This document shows positions 43,261 to 53,452 of a stretch of 64,000 nucleotides of DNA, one piece after another. Origin of the DNA: Odontocerum albicorne (lineage: Eukaryota; Arthropoda; Insecta; Trichoptera; Odontoceridae); assembly GCA_949825065.1 (NCBI GenBank), contig OX463849.1, positions 41,971,234-42,035,233 on the forward strand. Reading direction: 5' to 3'. Within the stretch, counting starts at the first letter, position 1. The number at the start of each line of letters is the position of its first letter. The notes under the pieces were generated by a model. It did no database searches. It was not told the DNA's origin and saw nothing but the letters and a program-made list of their open reading frames with translations. The position numbers and the translations under genes were made by a program.

Positions 43261-43845
43261 ATAATCCATATTATGAAATAAATAATATGAACTCACCCTA
43301 GTGATGTCCTTGATGAAAATAATGTGATGATTTGTGTGTTTGACAAATACACACGAGAGTGTACGGTATATAATTTATAATTTATAGAAAAAGAAAATTG
43401 ACTAAATTATCTAAAAGTACTGATCAATATAATAATATAGAGGCGTAACACAGAAATGTCACGTGTCAGACAAGTTCAACAATGAAATCAAGTTCAATAA
43501 GCTATACAAATAACTTGAAAGTTCTAGTTGATATTTCAATATAATTTGTAAGTACTCGTATATCTATCTACCAAAGAGAAATTTGGTGTTTTTGTGACCG
43601 CAAATTCCAATTTCAAAATAACTAGAACGTGATAAAACTTTTAAAAAAATCAGGATAGAAATTTTTAACAATAATTAATTTACTGTTTGAAATTTTTTTT
43701 ATAAAAAACTCCCGTATTTTGAGAAATATTCACTCAGTTTGAATCGTGAAAAATATTTTAAATGTTATCTTTAGAAATTGACAAATCGATAAATAAAAGT
43801 CCACGTGACCGACTGTCAGGTCATTAAAAAAACAGTAATGGATTC
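43261..43845. other. Unassigned AT-rich DNA
   Basis: No gene recognised. The final bases lead into the duplication attaatgtttta (43846-43857) of Jockey copy 4. Confidence 0.45.
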
Positions 43846-44267
43846 ATTAATGTTTTAGTGATTGATAACTTGTTTGGAGTTTCGGTCCGATGGTAGGACA
43901 CCTTACTCCTTCATCGGATAAGTTCTGACTGTTTTGATATTTTGGAAATTTTGGATCTTTTTAGGAATCGGGAAAGGATAGGTTTGTGAGTTTTTATGGA
44001 TGATTATGAGAAATTATAAAACGATTAAATACATAAATAAATGTGATAGTATATACATAATATTACATAAGAATATACATTTAGTTGTGGAGTCACACAC
44101 GAATATATTGAGTGGGTGAAAAATAATGGTTATGAATAAAATATAGTATGTAAGTGAATATAGTATGTATATATATAGGTAATTAAGTGGATAAGGAGAC
44201 GTGTGTGACTTATATAAATATATTAAAAATGTAAATAATGTTTATTGGAAGTGGTAAATACGGTTGC

Positions 44268-47074
44268 CTAAGGGGGTAAACTGTCTTGCGGAGGAGCTGT
44301 CGATGACGGGGTGTCCAGAGTGACAATCGGTGGGTCATTTGGGGGGGTGATTACGGTTAAGGAGGGGGAAATTGGAGGGGTGTTTCGTAATATTGATTTC
44401 GGGCGAGTGTGTCTGAATCTGGTGTTCGCGCTGTAGTTATCTAAGGATTTTATGATTGGGTTGGGATGACAGGATACAGAGCTGTAAAACCTCTCGGCCA
44501 GAGCGCGCATATTTTCGGGGATGGTATGTAGTTTGATATCCGCGTGGAGTCTAGAGTTACGTACTATGTAGGGTGCTTTTAAGATTATGCGGAGGGCTTT
44601 GTTTTGAATGACTTGAATGTGATGTAGAGTTGATTTCTTCGCGTGGCCCCAGACCGGAAGGGCGTAAGTCAGTTGAGGTCTGATGATCGCTTTATAGAGA
44701 TGGAGTTTAGTGCGCGGGCTCAGTTTGCTGTGTTTGCAGATCAAGGGATATAATGATTTGAGTGTTCCGTGAGCTTTTGATTTTATATTATGGGCGTGTT
44801 TGTACCACGAGAGTTTACTATCCAAGGTGAGGCCTAAGTATTTCACGTGTTTCGTCCATGGGACGCTCTGGCCGAAGAGTTTAAGAGTTCTGACGGGTTC
44901 GATATATCTGCGTGAGAAGCGGACAGCAGTGCTTTTGGTAGGATTAATTTTGATCTTCCATTTGGTGCACCAGTGCTCCAAAATGGGAATGAAGTCTTGC
45001 AGTCTATCGTGGGAATCGGACTCATATTTCGATGAAGAGAGGAAGGCTGTGTCGTCAGCGTATTGCGCGGTGATACAATGTGTGCGTGAAAATTGAGGCA
45101 TATCGCTCGTGTATATGTTATACAGGATAGGGGACAGCAGTGCACCTTGGGGTACTCCTGCCAGAATGGGGCGTGGGGATGAGTTTATGCCGTCTATTTT
45201 GACGGAGAAGGAGCGATTTTCGAGGAATGATGCGATGATTTGCACTAGTCTGAGGGGAATACCTGACTTGTGCAGTTTGAATATGAGTCCGTTATGCCAG
45301 ACTGTGTCGAAGGCTTTCGCCACGTCTAGTGAAAGGAGGGTCGTGAGGCCTTTGGCTCTGAAGGATTTGATTATGTGTTCTACAACGCGAAGAAGCTGAT
45401 GGTTGGTAGAGTGTAATGGCCTAAATCCGTGTTGCGAATCTGGGATGATGTTGCGTGAGTAAGTTTCGGTGGAGAGACGTTCGAGGATTAATTTCTCGAG
45501 CACTTTACCTAGAGTCGGGAGCAGGCTGATCGGTCTGTGATTTTCGGGGATAATGTGGCTTTTACCCGGTTTGGGGAACATGATGACGTCGGCGTTTTTG
45601 AAAGGGGTCGGAAAGAATTTATGTCGAAGGCAGGCATTGTAGATGGCAGTAAGGGCGTAAATGGCTTTTTTCGGGAGTTTTTTCAAGGTGAGATTATTGA
45701 TTTTATCGGGGCCGGGTGCTTTTTTATTAATGAGATTTTTAATGATAGATTGTATTTCTATCGGTGAGAAGAAGTCTGTGGTGGGGGGGTTTGCTCATTT
45801 AATATGTCGACGACTGCATTGTCGACCATTATTGAGTGAGAGGGGTCAGAGAGGTCTGCATTAGGCGAGAATATGTTTGCTAGAGAGTCAGCAAAGGTCT
45901 CTGCGCGGTCGCGAGCAGAGAAAACGGGGCCATTTGGTCCTTGAAGAGAGCTGGGTCGGGAGGGCGTATTTCTAAGGCAGCGCGTTAATTTCCATTTGAG
46001 TCCATCATTATATTCGAGGGACTCGACGAAGTCTGACCATTTGTCATTGCGGAGTTGCTGTAGGAGGTGTTTGATTTTTTTGACTAGTCTGTTGTAGTCG
46101 GTCTTATAAGAGGGGACAGCTGTGTTTTGCCACAGTTTTCTGGCTTTGTTTTTTTCCATAATCAGTATTTTGATATGTGAAGGAAGGGGAAGTTCGGGTT
46201 TATCGGCTGGTCTCTCTTTTGAAGAGGATGTGAGAGCGGATTTGATGGTGGCTGTGAAGTCATTTATAGCGGCGTCTATGGAGTTCGTGTCGGGGAAAGT
46301 TGTCGGTATTTTGATGCTGCTGTCGACGTTAATAGCGAAATCGCTCCACGAGGTGATGTGTCGCGGAGGGGCTGATGGCGAGAAGGGTGGGAAGCCATCC
46401 GTCAGTAGAAGTAATACCGGGTAGTGATCGGATTGAAGTTGGTGAACAGTCGTGAGATCTGTTTGATAGGGAATGTCGTTATGGACTATGATGTCGATGA
46501 CATCGGGGCGATGATTGTCTCTTAGTGGATAGATGGTGGGAGACGTGGGTCCTTCCACGAAGTATCTTTTGCGGGAGGAAATTTCATCAAGTATTCTGCC
46601 GTGAGTGTTGGGAGTGCGGCTGTGCCAGAAGTGGTGTTTAGCATTTAGATCTCCCGCCATGATGGTGGGGATATTGTCTGCGAGGAATGAGTCAAGTTCA
46701 GACTCGACAAGTGGGGAGGTAGGTGGAAGATAAGTCGCGCAAAGTTTAATGGGGCCGTGGTTGGCGGTGTTCACCACTACGCATGTGGATTCTATGTTAA
46801 CGGTGGAAGGGGAGGGGATGTGGCAGTGGTCTATTGTGCTTTTGATGAGAGTTGCGGTGCCGCCTTTTCTGCCGATGAGGCGGTCGTCTCTGTAGCAGTA
46901 GTAGTTACGGATGCTGTAACGGTAGCTCGGTTTGAGATGCGTTTCCGTTATCAGCAACACGTCCAGGTTGTGCTCGAGGAGGAAATCCTCGATCTCGTGT
47001 TTGTGTGTTCTGAGGGAACCGTTTGCGTTCCAGAACGCGGCGGATATGTGTGATGGTTTATAGGTGCGAGCCAT
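44268..47074 (-). pseudogene. ORF2 (EN-RT) of copy 4, frameshifted
   Basis: It starts at ATG 47074 (MARTYKPSH) with a complete endonuclease (WNANG, ITETH, GDLNAKHHFW, DVIDIIVHNDI, SDHYPV). At 45783-45789 the C run after GAGCAAA has seven bases instead of the eight in copies 2 and 3, so the frame ends at 45758 (NEQTPPPQTSSHR). The RT continues in another frame to the natural stop at 44268, including ENHRPISLLPTLGK, GVPQGALLSPILY and YADD. A single homopolymer slip separates this copy from an open ORF2. Confidence 0.93.
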
Positions 47075-47189
47075 GTTCTTGGATGTAGTTAAGGAGATTC
47101 ATGGCTTCGGTGATGGCTGATTTTAGATTATTTAGAATGAGATCGCGATTTGGGGGGGGGGGGGGCGACGGGCGATGTGTAGTTTTGGG
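47058..47189 (-). pseudogene. ORF1 3' fragment of copy 4
   Basis: The last ~40 codons of ORF1 (NRDLILNNLKSAITEAMNLL) end 17 nt inside ORF2, as in the other copies. The C run encoding the PPP stretch is 14 bases long here against 10 in copy 3, which breaks the frame. Confidence 0.85.
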
Positions 47190-47204
47190 ATTAATGTTTT
47201 AAAT

Positions 47205-47329
47205 ACATACTCGAATATAATTATATTTTCAAAATGAGAAAACAAAAGAGTTTTTTTACTCCCTCCCGAAATTCAATGAACCGAAAATAGTACTCGTAAT
47301 TTAAAACAACTCTCGAATTACATCACGCT
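47205..47329. other. Short AT-rich spacer
   Basis: Nothing recognised between Jockey copy 4 and the LINE relic. Confidence 0.4.
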
Positions 47330-47775
47330 GTTTCCCTTTAGAGGTAAGCCGAGAGAACAACACGCCAGACTTTCCTATCGCGACACACATGTTTGGTCTT
47401 CACGATATCCATACACATTCTCATATAAATACTTCGATTCTCTGACTTCTTACATTTCCTTTTAAAATATCATTCACATGCCCCAAATATACTTTCCTTA
47501 GTCTTACGCCTTCCACTCACATTTGGACTATATTTGTTTATATTAGTATTTCTTCATTCATTCGTTCTACATGCCCGAACCATCTGAGAATGCTCGTCTG
47601 CATCTTACCTAATTCATCAGCTTCATGTTCACCAACATCCCTAATCACTTCATTCTGTTTTAGGTCATACGTTGTCACCCCATATATTTCTCTCAGTGCA
47701 CGCATTTCTACAACATTTATTCGGCCTCTTGCAATATTTATCTACGTCCACGATTCACTTGCATGCATCAGTTAG
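47330..47775 (-). pseudogene. LINE reverse-transcriptase C-terminal relic, best copy
   Basis: On the minus strand the frame reads INVVEMRALREIYGVTTYDL, then KQNEVIRDVGEHEADELGKM and SILRWFGHVERMNE. After a gap come VSGRRKTKESIFG and CRDRKVWRVVLSAYL near 47345. These are the tail motifs of a large insect non-LTR group ('VEMR.LR.I.GVT..D...NE.IR..', 'LRWFGHVERM', 'C.DR..WR.VVSAYP'). The catalytic RT part is absent. The related relics at 3105, 7370, 11310 and 60345 belong to the same family. Confidence 0.75.
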
Positions 47776-48238
47776 TATTAGATAACAGTTGTGGACTATC
47801 ATCTTAACATATTTTGATACTATTCGATTCGAGTACAGTGAAACCCCGTTTTTACGTGCCCGGAATTCACGTTTTCCCGCTATTTGCGTTCAATTTTTAC
47901 AATCCCGTTTTATTTTAGTACATTTAGTGCCCGCTTTTACGTTTTTATTTCCCGCAATTTACGTTTGAAATATTTAAAATGCAAATCAATTTATAAACAT
48001 ATTTAATCAAATGCGCGACGATTTAAAATATTTGAAATTAATATTAGGAAGCAGAAATATGTTGTTTCTATTTATAAACACGTGTGCACCTGCAGCGCTC
48101 ATGGTCAAGGTTACACGAGTCGTGTAATACGATGCAATTGGTGGGAAATTTAGCGAATCAGAGGCAGGCAGACTGTATAGGCAGGTCAATCTGTGCTTGT
48201 GTTTTATATAGTAGGATATCGATGATATAGTGGACAGT

Positions 48239-48445
48239 CACATCCACGGAAACTTATCCGACGAAGAATTATCTGGTGAAGAAGAGGTAAACTTAATACA
48301 TCCAATGCCAACAAAAGAATATGCTATGAGGCATATTGAGGGCCTTAAAAGCTAGTTTACTAGTACTGAAAACGTACAAAACGAAACTTTCTTATCGATT
48401 TATAAGATCGAAAGAGCTGTAAACCAGCACAAAAATATGTACTAA
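48239..48445 (+). pseudogene. Pogo/Tigger-like transposase C-terminal remnant (tentative)
   Basis: A single frame, too short and stop-containing for an ORF list, reads LSDEELSGEEEVNLIHPMPT, then KEYAMRHIEGLKS, a stop (tag 48353-48355), then VQNETFLSIYKIERAVNQHK and a final stop. An acidic stretch followed by 'eAm..ie.L..yf......f..iykiEr.v' is the style of the end of Tigger-type transposases. The DDE core is absent. It lies inside an element with pogo-like ends, which supports the reading. Confidence 0.5.
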
Positions 48446-48574
48446 ACCGATTTGCGTAATTATCTAAATAAAAAATATTTTTCAATATTTTTTTCTAGCC
48501 CCGAATGAACGTTTTTCCTCTAATTACGTTTTTTTTTATCACTCCCTTCAAAAACGTAAAAACGGGGTTTCATT

Positions 48575-49622
48575 CAGGGCTGTGGAGTCGGAGTCGGAGT
48601 TGGAGTCGGAGTCGCGGTGTTTGGGCCGGAGTCGGAGTCGGAGTCGGAGTAGGAGTCGTAAAAAACGAGCGACTCCGACTACTTTTTCGTTAAAATTTAA
48701 AAAACATTTTTTTTTTATTATTATAATGAATGTGTATTGTGCACGAATATTAAACTTGCAGGCGCAAGTCGCGCCGATATGGTGAATCACCGAGATCTAT
48801 TTAATGCATCAAGTCTACGAAAATGTGTTTGTCTCCTTCTTTCTCACGTCGAAAGAAAATTCTGTTGGCTGGGATCTATGTTAACCCCATGGTTCGATCC
48901 ATATTGACGGAAGAACAAATAAATAGAGCTAAAAACGCTCTGTTTGAATTAACCGTTCGTATGAAAGGCCTTCGACTAGAAAAAGAGACGACAGCAGGCA
49001 GCGTACACCAAGTATCATCATCTTCATCCGACACCGCTGAATCTGAAGACGATTTAGAAAAATATCTCAATGAAAAAGATAAACTAAAACGTCCTCGTTT
49101 GAATCACAGTCCCAATATAGATGAAGGAGACTCTATTTCAAAATTTAAAATTGAATTTTATGATGCATTGAAAATAATGGAAAAAATTGACCGAACTTAT
49201 AAGCTAAATGTTGAAATGGCAATACAGCGGTATCTAGAAATGGTAAAAGATTCAGCATTGATCGTTACAGCATTACCCCTAACCCAAGTATCCGTAGAGC
49301 GGTTATTTTCCGCTCTTAAAATTCTCAATTCTGATTTGAGAGCCTCTGCGAATACAGATTTAATAGAAGCAATGTTGTTTTTAAGAATAAATTCTAATAA
49401 ATAATTATTAAAGTTTGATCTTGTTTTATTTTTATCCGTATAACATGAAAAAAATGGCTATATGCAAAGGTAGGAAACAACCTGATAAAATTGAGCTTTT
49501 TTGAGTCGGAGTTGTGGAGTCGGAGTCGTGGAGTCGGAGTTGTGGAGTCGGAGTCGTGTTGTTGGTAAATATAGGAATCGAAGTCGGAGTCGTGTTTTTT
49601 TTTCTTCCGACTCCACGCCCTG
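48575..49622 (+). mobile_element. hAT element with partial transposase (1048 bp)
   Basis: The left end cagggctgtggagtcgga and the right end (inverted cagggcgtggagtcgga, one base shorter) are those of the MITE at 12245-13169. A perfect 8-bp duplication, gtttcatt, lies at 48567-48574 and 49623-49630. Arrays of gagtcg hexamers follow each terminus. It contains the C-terminal part of a transposase. Confidence 0.95.
48823..49404 (+). pseudogene. hAT transposase, C-terminal part
   Basis: This 193-codon open frame ends at the natural position near the right TIR. Its last 50 residues contain the hAT dimerisation motif: LPLTQVSVERLFSALKILNS then DLRASANTDLIEAMLFLRIN, the region in which hAT proteins dimerise. 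Before it, LLAGIYVNPMVRSILTEEQI and a Ser/Asp/Glu-rich linker correspond to the stretch between the catalytic core and the C-terminus. The BED zinc finger and the DDE/RNase-H-like core are missing. The ATG at 48823 is simply the first in frame; the true protein began far upstream. An internally deleted copy, not an active gene. Confidence 0.85.
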
Positions 49623-49633
49623 GTTTCATTGTA

Positions 49634-50099
49634 TATACGTTTTACTGTCAAATTACTTTTTTCTTATTTAAAAAAACGGTTAAGGCGAAGACTAGAAGAA
49701 TTTCACATACGGCTTCTTCTTTTTTTATAATTGATATTGTCATTAATCTTCATCAGATGGGATGCTAATGAAAATTAATCATCCCGGTTTGAAGAGGTTT
49801 TTAGAAACTGTTGATGTCACTTGATACATCTTGAAAACGCCAACAAAAAACTTACTTGATTAAGACCCCACCTTTCTGTCCTTACACTCGACTAGTTTTA
49901 TTTTTAGTAGTATTTTTAATCTCTCAATAACAGTGGATTCAATTCCCCAGTTGTTGATTCCCTTAAGGGGAGTCTCCTCTCTAAATGACGGCCTATAAAT
50001 TGCTCTTTTATTATTAAATAGAAACATTTGTTCGTTCCGAGGCTTTCTTAGCGGTTCTATGAGCCATTTAATTGTTTATGGATAGGTGGCTAGCCTGGT
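49634..50099. other. Unassigned DNA
   Basis: No gene. 49925-49985 (cagttgttgattcccttaag) resembles short tracts at 19040-19080 and 50770-50800, an unclassified dispersed fragment. Confidence 0.4.
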
Positions 50100-50574
50100 C
50101 CATAACCCCTCATCCTTTCTCATCCGGCTTAGGACCGGCAACGGCGGAGTTAATAGAAAGTAAAGTCAGAATATACAAGACATGTGTGAGAGCGATAGCC
50201 ACCTACGGAATAGAGACCAGAGCAGACACATCTAGAACAAAATCTCTCCTGAGAACCTCGGAAATGAAAACACTGAGATGTATAACCGGAAACACACTAA
50301 GAGATAGAATCAGAAACACCGAAATAAGGAGAAAGTGTAGTACGGAAGACATCATCAGGTGGGGAAGACAACGAAGGCGATACTGGAACGAACATGTAAA
50401 CAGAATGCAAGACGACAGACTTCCACGTGTCGCCATTTAAGGGAACCCAGCCGGGAGAAGATTACCGGGAAGACTTCAGAAGAGATGGCGTGACAGCTGG
50501 CAATCCACGTCACAAGAAGGAGAACAAGCAGAACAAACAGATCATGATCTATAGGAAGAGGAAGAAGAAGAAGA
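50100..50574 (+). pseudogene. LINE reverse-transcriptase C-terminal fragment with (GAA)n tail
   Basis: The frame to 50440 reads ESKVRIYKTCVRAIATYGIE, TRADTSRTKSLLRTSEMKTL and RCITGNTLRDRIRNTEIRRK, then WNEHVNRMQDDRLPR. After a stop the protein-like sequence goes on (PAGRRLPGRLQKRWRDSWQS) to an element end at gaggaagaagaagaag. These are the tail motifs following the RT domain in an insect non-LTR group ('YKTCVRP.lTY..ETRA.T..tk..LRt.EM.tLR.I.G.TlRDR.R...IR'). The catalytic region was lost by 5' truncation. The GAA-rich end is the tail of the element. It is a different family from the 47330 relic. Confidence 0.8.
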
Positions 50575-51035
50575 CTTGTTCGTTAATTTTAACTTAATTG
50601 TATATCGATAAATAACGCATGATGAGTTTAAAAAATGTTTTCTGCAAACTTTTTATTTTATTTTTCTTTACTGTTTTCTCGGCGTATGTAGGGTTTGAGA
50701 AGACAGACTAAAAACAACATTAAATAAAAAAAAGTTTACCTCACAACTTCAAGCTTTCTCGAATCCCGAGTAAGAACGTCCTTGAAGAGAGTATCTAAAC
50801 GGCGCTATATACAAGTATTATAAAATATCCTTTTATTATTATTATTTTAAACTCAACGTGGAAAAAATCTAACGATCTGCTGTGCTGCAGTATATATGCG
50901 TTTGATTGCGTATTATTAAATTCACTCTTTATACAAAATATTGTATAATATGAAAAAGGAGTGTTAAGAGACATACGAGATGACGAGAGAAACGAAAGAA
51001 ATAATGTGTCGTAAAAGCTTCATTTCTAGAATGAC
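50575..51035. other. Unassigned AT-rich DNA
   Basis: No gene or element recognised apart from the short dispersed fragment near 50770-50800. Confidence 0.4.
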
Positions 51036-51340
51036 GACCTCCGCGGCCTAGTTGATAAGACACCTAACTCCCACCTGGGGATTTCGAGTTCGTCTCCCGA
51101 TGGTACACAAATAAAGAGTTGGACAAGTAATAATACTAGCACACGACGAGTACTTGTGTGAAAATTGTCTCTTCACGTGCGGTATTGTTAAAACACGCGC
51201 AATCGCGAACGGCGAGTTATATGTCTACTCCAGTGATTCTTAACTCGAAGGTACGATTACCCGGGAAGAAAACGATATTGTTTCATCCGCTCCGCGGTCT
51301 TCAATAAATCCGAATCACCAATTCAGATATATTGAAGTCT
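51036..51340 (+). mobile_element. SINE S1, least interrupted copy
   Basis: The tRNA-like head has gcggcctagttgataagaca (A-box region) and tcgagttcgtctcccg (B-box region, one base longer than the canonical box), then atggtac. The body is gttggacaagtaataatact, ttgtctcttcacgtgcggta, cgcgaacggcgagtt and actccagtgattcttaac, ending near tcgaaggtacgattacccgg. It serves as the reference for the other S1 copies. No clear target duplication was seen. Confidence 0.65.
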
Positions 51341-51540
51341 ACCATACGAAAAAACAAATCTAAAATCGGAACACTTATTGCGGATGAAGACACAAAAGTT
51401 CCTTAGCTGTCTTAACCCATATCTACAATAATAATTCAATTTAAAATACGTACATTTTTTATCCGCATCCCTCCAGAACTTTCAAAGGTTTGCCGCTAGC
51501 GTCTTCTAAATAGTAGTGTTATATATTTGTCATTGAAACA

Positions 51541-51740
51541 ACTTACGTGGCCTAGTTGATAAAACGCCTATCTTTCAATCCACAGGTTCAATTCCCGTTG
51601 GTATCTGACTTAGAAAAAATGGTCATATTTTGGATTTTTCTTCAGGTCTCTATAACGTCTATCTGGTTGGTTAGAAGAGATTACCATATGGCAATATGGT
51701 AATCTCTTCTAGCCAGGATATATACAATAATTTAATGAAA
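51541..51740 (+). mobile_element. SINE-like head joined to a LINE 3'-end-like hairpin
   Basis: The head cgtggcctagttgataaaac ... caggttcaattcccg resembles S1. It continues into tggttggttagaagagatta and a near-perfect hairpin at 51670-51715 (agaagagattaccatat / atatggtaatctcttct). The latter is the gaagagattgcc block seen in the LINE 3'-UTR-like relics at 5665 and 55983, here doubled in inverse orientation. Confidence 0.45.
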
Positions 51741-51775
51741 ATATAACACAATACATAATTACCGAGTCCTAATAT

Positions 51776-51880
51776 CTTGATATACACGTACGTCTATACA
51801 TCACATAATTCTTGATATACACGTACGTCTATACATCACATAATTCTTGATATACACGTACGTCTATACATCACATAATT
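51776..51880. repeat. 35-bp tandem repeat, 3 copies
   Basis: cttgatatacacgtacgtct + atacatcacataatt occurs three times with no visible change. Confidence 0.95.
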
Positions 51881-51984
51881 TCTATTCAATAATTGTTTTC
51901 CTATTCATTTTATGATACATCTCAATTTATATATATTTAAATATCGAAATTCTCAGGTGATGTTTATAGGCTGTTATTTTGTAA

Positions 51985-52140
51985 ATTAACATCTGATGCG
52001 ATACGATAGGCAATCCCTCGTGATCAAGTATTATTTTCAGCCATCATGTGGATGGAAGACGCATGTATTTATTACGTGTATTCCTTTGCCCATCGGCAAG
52101 CACACAGTTTTGACAAATCAAATTCAAAATTCTGATGGCA
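51985..52140 (+). repeat. Interspersed repeat family B, copy 2
   Basis: Aligns with 16556-16715 (gatgcgatacga, cagccatc, tggaagacg, cggcaagcacac, ttgacaaatc). Confidence 0.6.
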
Positions 52141-52300
52141 AAGAGAGCCTAGTTTTTTATGAGACATAGTTTTTTTACACATCTATTTTTATGTCACTTA
52201 ATAGCGCTATATGAATTTATACATAGCAGCTAATAAGCTAACAAAAAACATTTTTTGATGTAAAACGATCGAAGAATACAACCAGTCCAGAAATTAATTC

Positions 52301-52367
52301 GCGAGGAATCGAACCTGGGGCGCCCGCTTGCTTAGCGGAAATGCCAACCATTACACCACGGCCGCCG
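52301..52367 (-). pseudogene. tRNA-like sequence (pseudo-tRNA or SINE head)
   Basis: On the minus strand cgtggtgtaatggttggca fits an A box with D arm, and ggttcgattcc is a perfect B box. A ccgc/gcgg stem encloses a seven-base loop with AGC in the anticodon position. But base 33 is A rather than U, the T stem has a mismatch, and the acceptor ends do not pair. So it is not a functional tRNA gene. Confidence 0.6.
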
Positions 52368-52383
52368 GTCATGGTGCATTTAA

Positions 52384-52609
52384 CACGTTCAATGCTAACA
52401 ACGCGCCTAGTGCGTTCTTCTTCGCAGCCGTCGGGTGCTAACAACGCGCCTGACGCGCTTTCGTAAGCAAAATTCGTGTTCAATGTTTCGTTTCAAATGG
52501 AGGGGGTACTACTAGACAACACCACATTAAATCGCACGTAATTTTACATCTTTTTTTTCAGCCACACGTGAATTACTCGTACCTTAATAATTCGATCGCA
52601 TTTAATGTG
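52384..52609. mobile_element. PiggyBac-like MITE (226 bp)
   Basis: TTAA stands at both ends (52380-52383 and 52610-52613). Just inside, cacgttcaatgc and, inverted, cacattaaatgc match at 10 of 12 positions. A 16-bp word, gctaacaacgcgcct, is repeated at 52394 and 52436. TTAA target sites and short matching ends are the piggyBac pattern; there is no coding content. Confidence 0.6.
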
Positions 52610-52613
52610 TTAA

Positions 52614-53081
52614 AGATAAAGAAAACGTTTTGTTTCTATAACTAATCAATCCATATCCTTAAATTAAATAATTAATACAAAATGCTCTATAATATTGCAT
52701 ACCTTGCAAAATAATGAACAAAGACACATAACATAATATTGTATCGAATACCATGATCCAACCCCAATTTAGTAACACGTACCCCCGATCACGCGTGGTA
52801 CACAAAAGTGAAATAATTCCTATGTATTGGCGTGACGGGGGATAAAGGCCAAATCGCGAGCTAATCTTCTCGTCCGTTCAATTAAAAATGGATAATGTCG
52901 ATGTATCCTCTACAAATACACCACGTAGGGTCACAAACGTAATTTTTGGAAATTTATTTTTGTTTACTCTGATTATTCCATTTCTTTCCCCTTTGTGAAC
53001 GTGTTTTGGGAGAAAAATGGTAACTGAAAAATAATATCGATACATTTTAAATATGTAAATAGCACATTTGTAATTATTAAG
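52614..53081. other. Unassigned AT-rich DNA
   Basis: No gene or element recognised. Confidence 0.45.
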
Positions 53082-53205
53082 CTTCAAGGGATACGAATAT
53101 AACTAATGTTCAACTTCAAGGGATACGAATATAAATAATGTTCGACTTCAAGGGATACGAATATAACTAATGTTCGACTTCAAGGGATACGAATATAACT
53201 GTTCT
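53082..53205. repeat. 32-bp tandem repeat, 4 copies
   Basis: acttcaagggatacgaatat + aactaatgttcg is repeated four times with one or two changes per copy; the last copy is incomplete. Confidence 0.95.
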
Positions 53206-53452
53206 TCCAGCTGCTATGCCTGTTGGAAGGTTCTTAACTCTTTTAAACGGGACTGCTTCGGATATTGACATATTTTCTTCAAAGTTTGAGGGCGTTAGAA
53301 AGCACTCATCAACGTATTTAAGTGACTTTGAATATACCATATGTGTGTATATATGTGTATACATATGTGTAAGTGTATTTATGTATGTGTGTATGTATAT
53401 ATACATTTTTTTTGTAATTTTAAATGTTAAAAGTTTTTGTATTTTCAATGTA
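53206..53452. other. Short unique segment with TA/TG-rich microsatellite
   Basis: A gtatatgtgtatac-type purine-pyrimidine tract lies at 53340-53405. No gene recognised. Confidence 0.45.

Larger units (their letters stand above)
43858..47189 (-). mobile_element. Jockey-clade element copy 4, 5'-truncated, minus strand (3332 bp)
   Basis: It runs on the minus strand from the last ~130 bp of ORF1 through ORF2 to the common 3' end (caatcacta). A perfect 12-bp duplication, attaatgtttta (plus-strand reading), lies at 43846-43857 and 47190-47201. It shares the terminal-fold segment and lacks a poly(A) tail. It differs from copies 1-3 at more positions, especially near the ORF2 end (NTPPISPSL) and in the 3' UTR. 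Confidence 0.95.
47836..49631 (+). mobile_element. Pogo-like element interrupted by a hAT
   Basis: The left end cagtgaaaccccgttttta + cgtg (47836-47858) is matched by the inverted right end cgtaaaaacggggtttcatt at 48555-48574 plus a lone g at 49631, with one mismatch. TA flanks both sides (47834-47835 and 49632-49633). Without the hAT it would be about 740 bp. CAG-starting ends and TA duplication fit pogo/Tigger. It encodes a remnant of a transposase tail (48239-48445). The hAT at 48575-49622, with its duplication gtttcatt, entered one base before the right terminus. Confidence 0.8.

Noticed and set aside
52301..52367. Functional tRNA gene (Ala-like AGC)
   Set aside because: No acceptor pairing, A at position 33, mismatch in the T stem.
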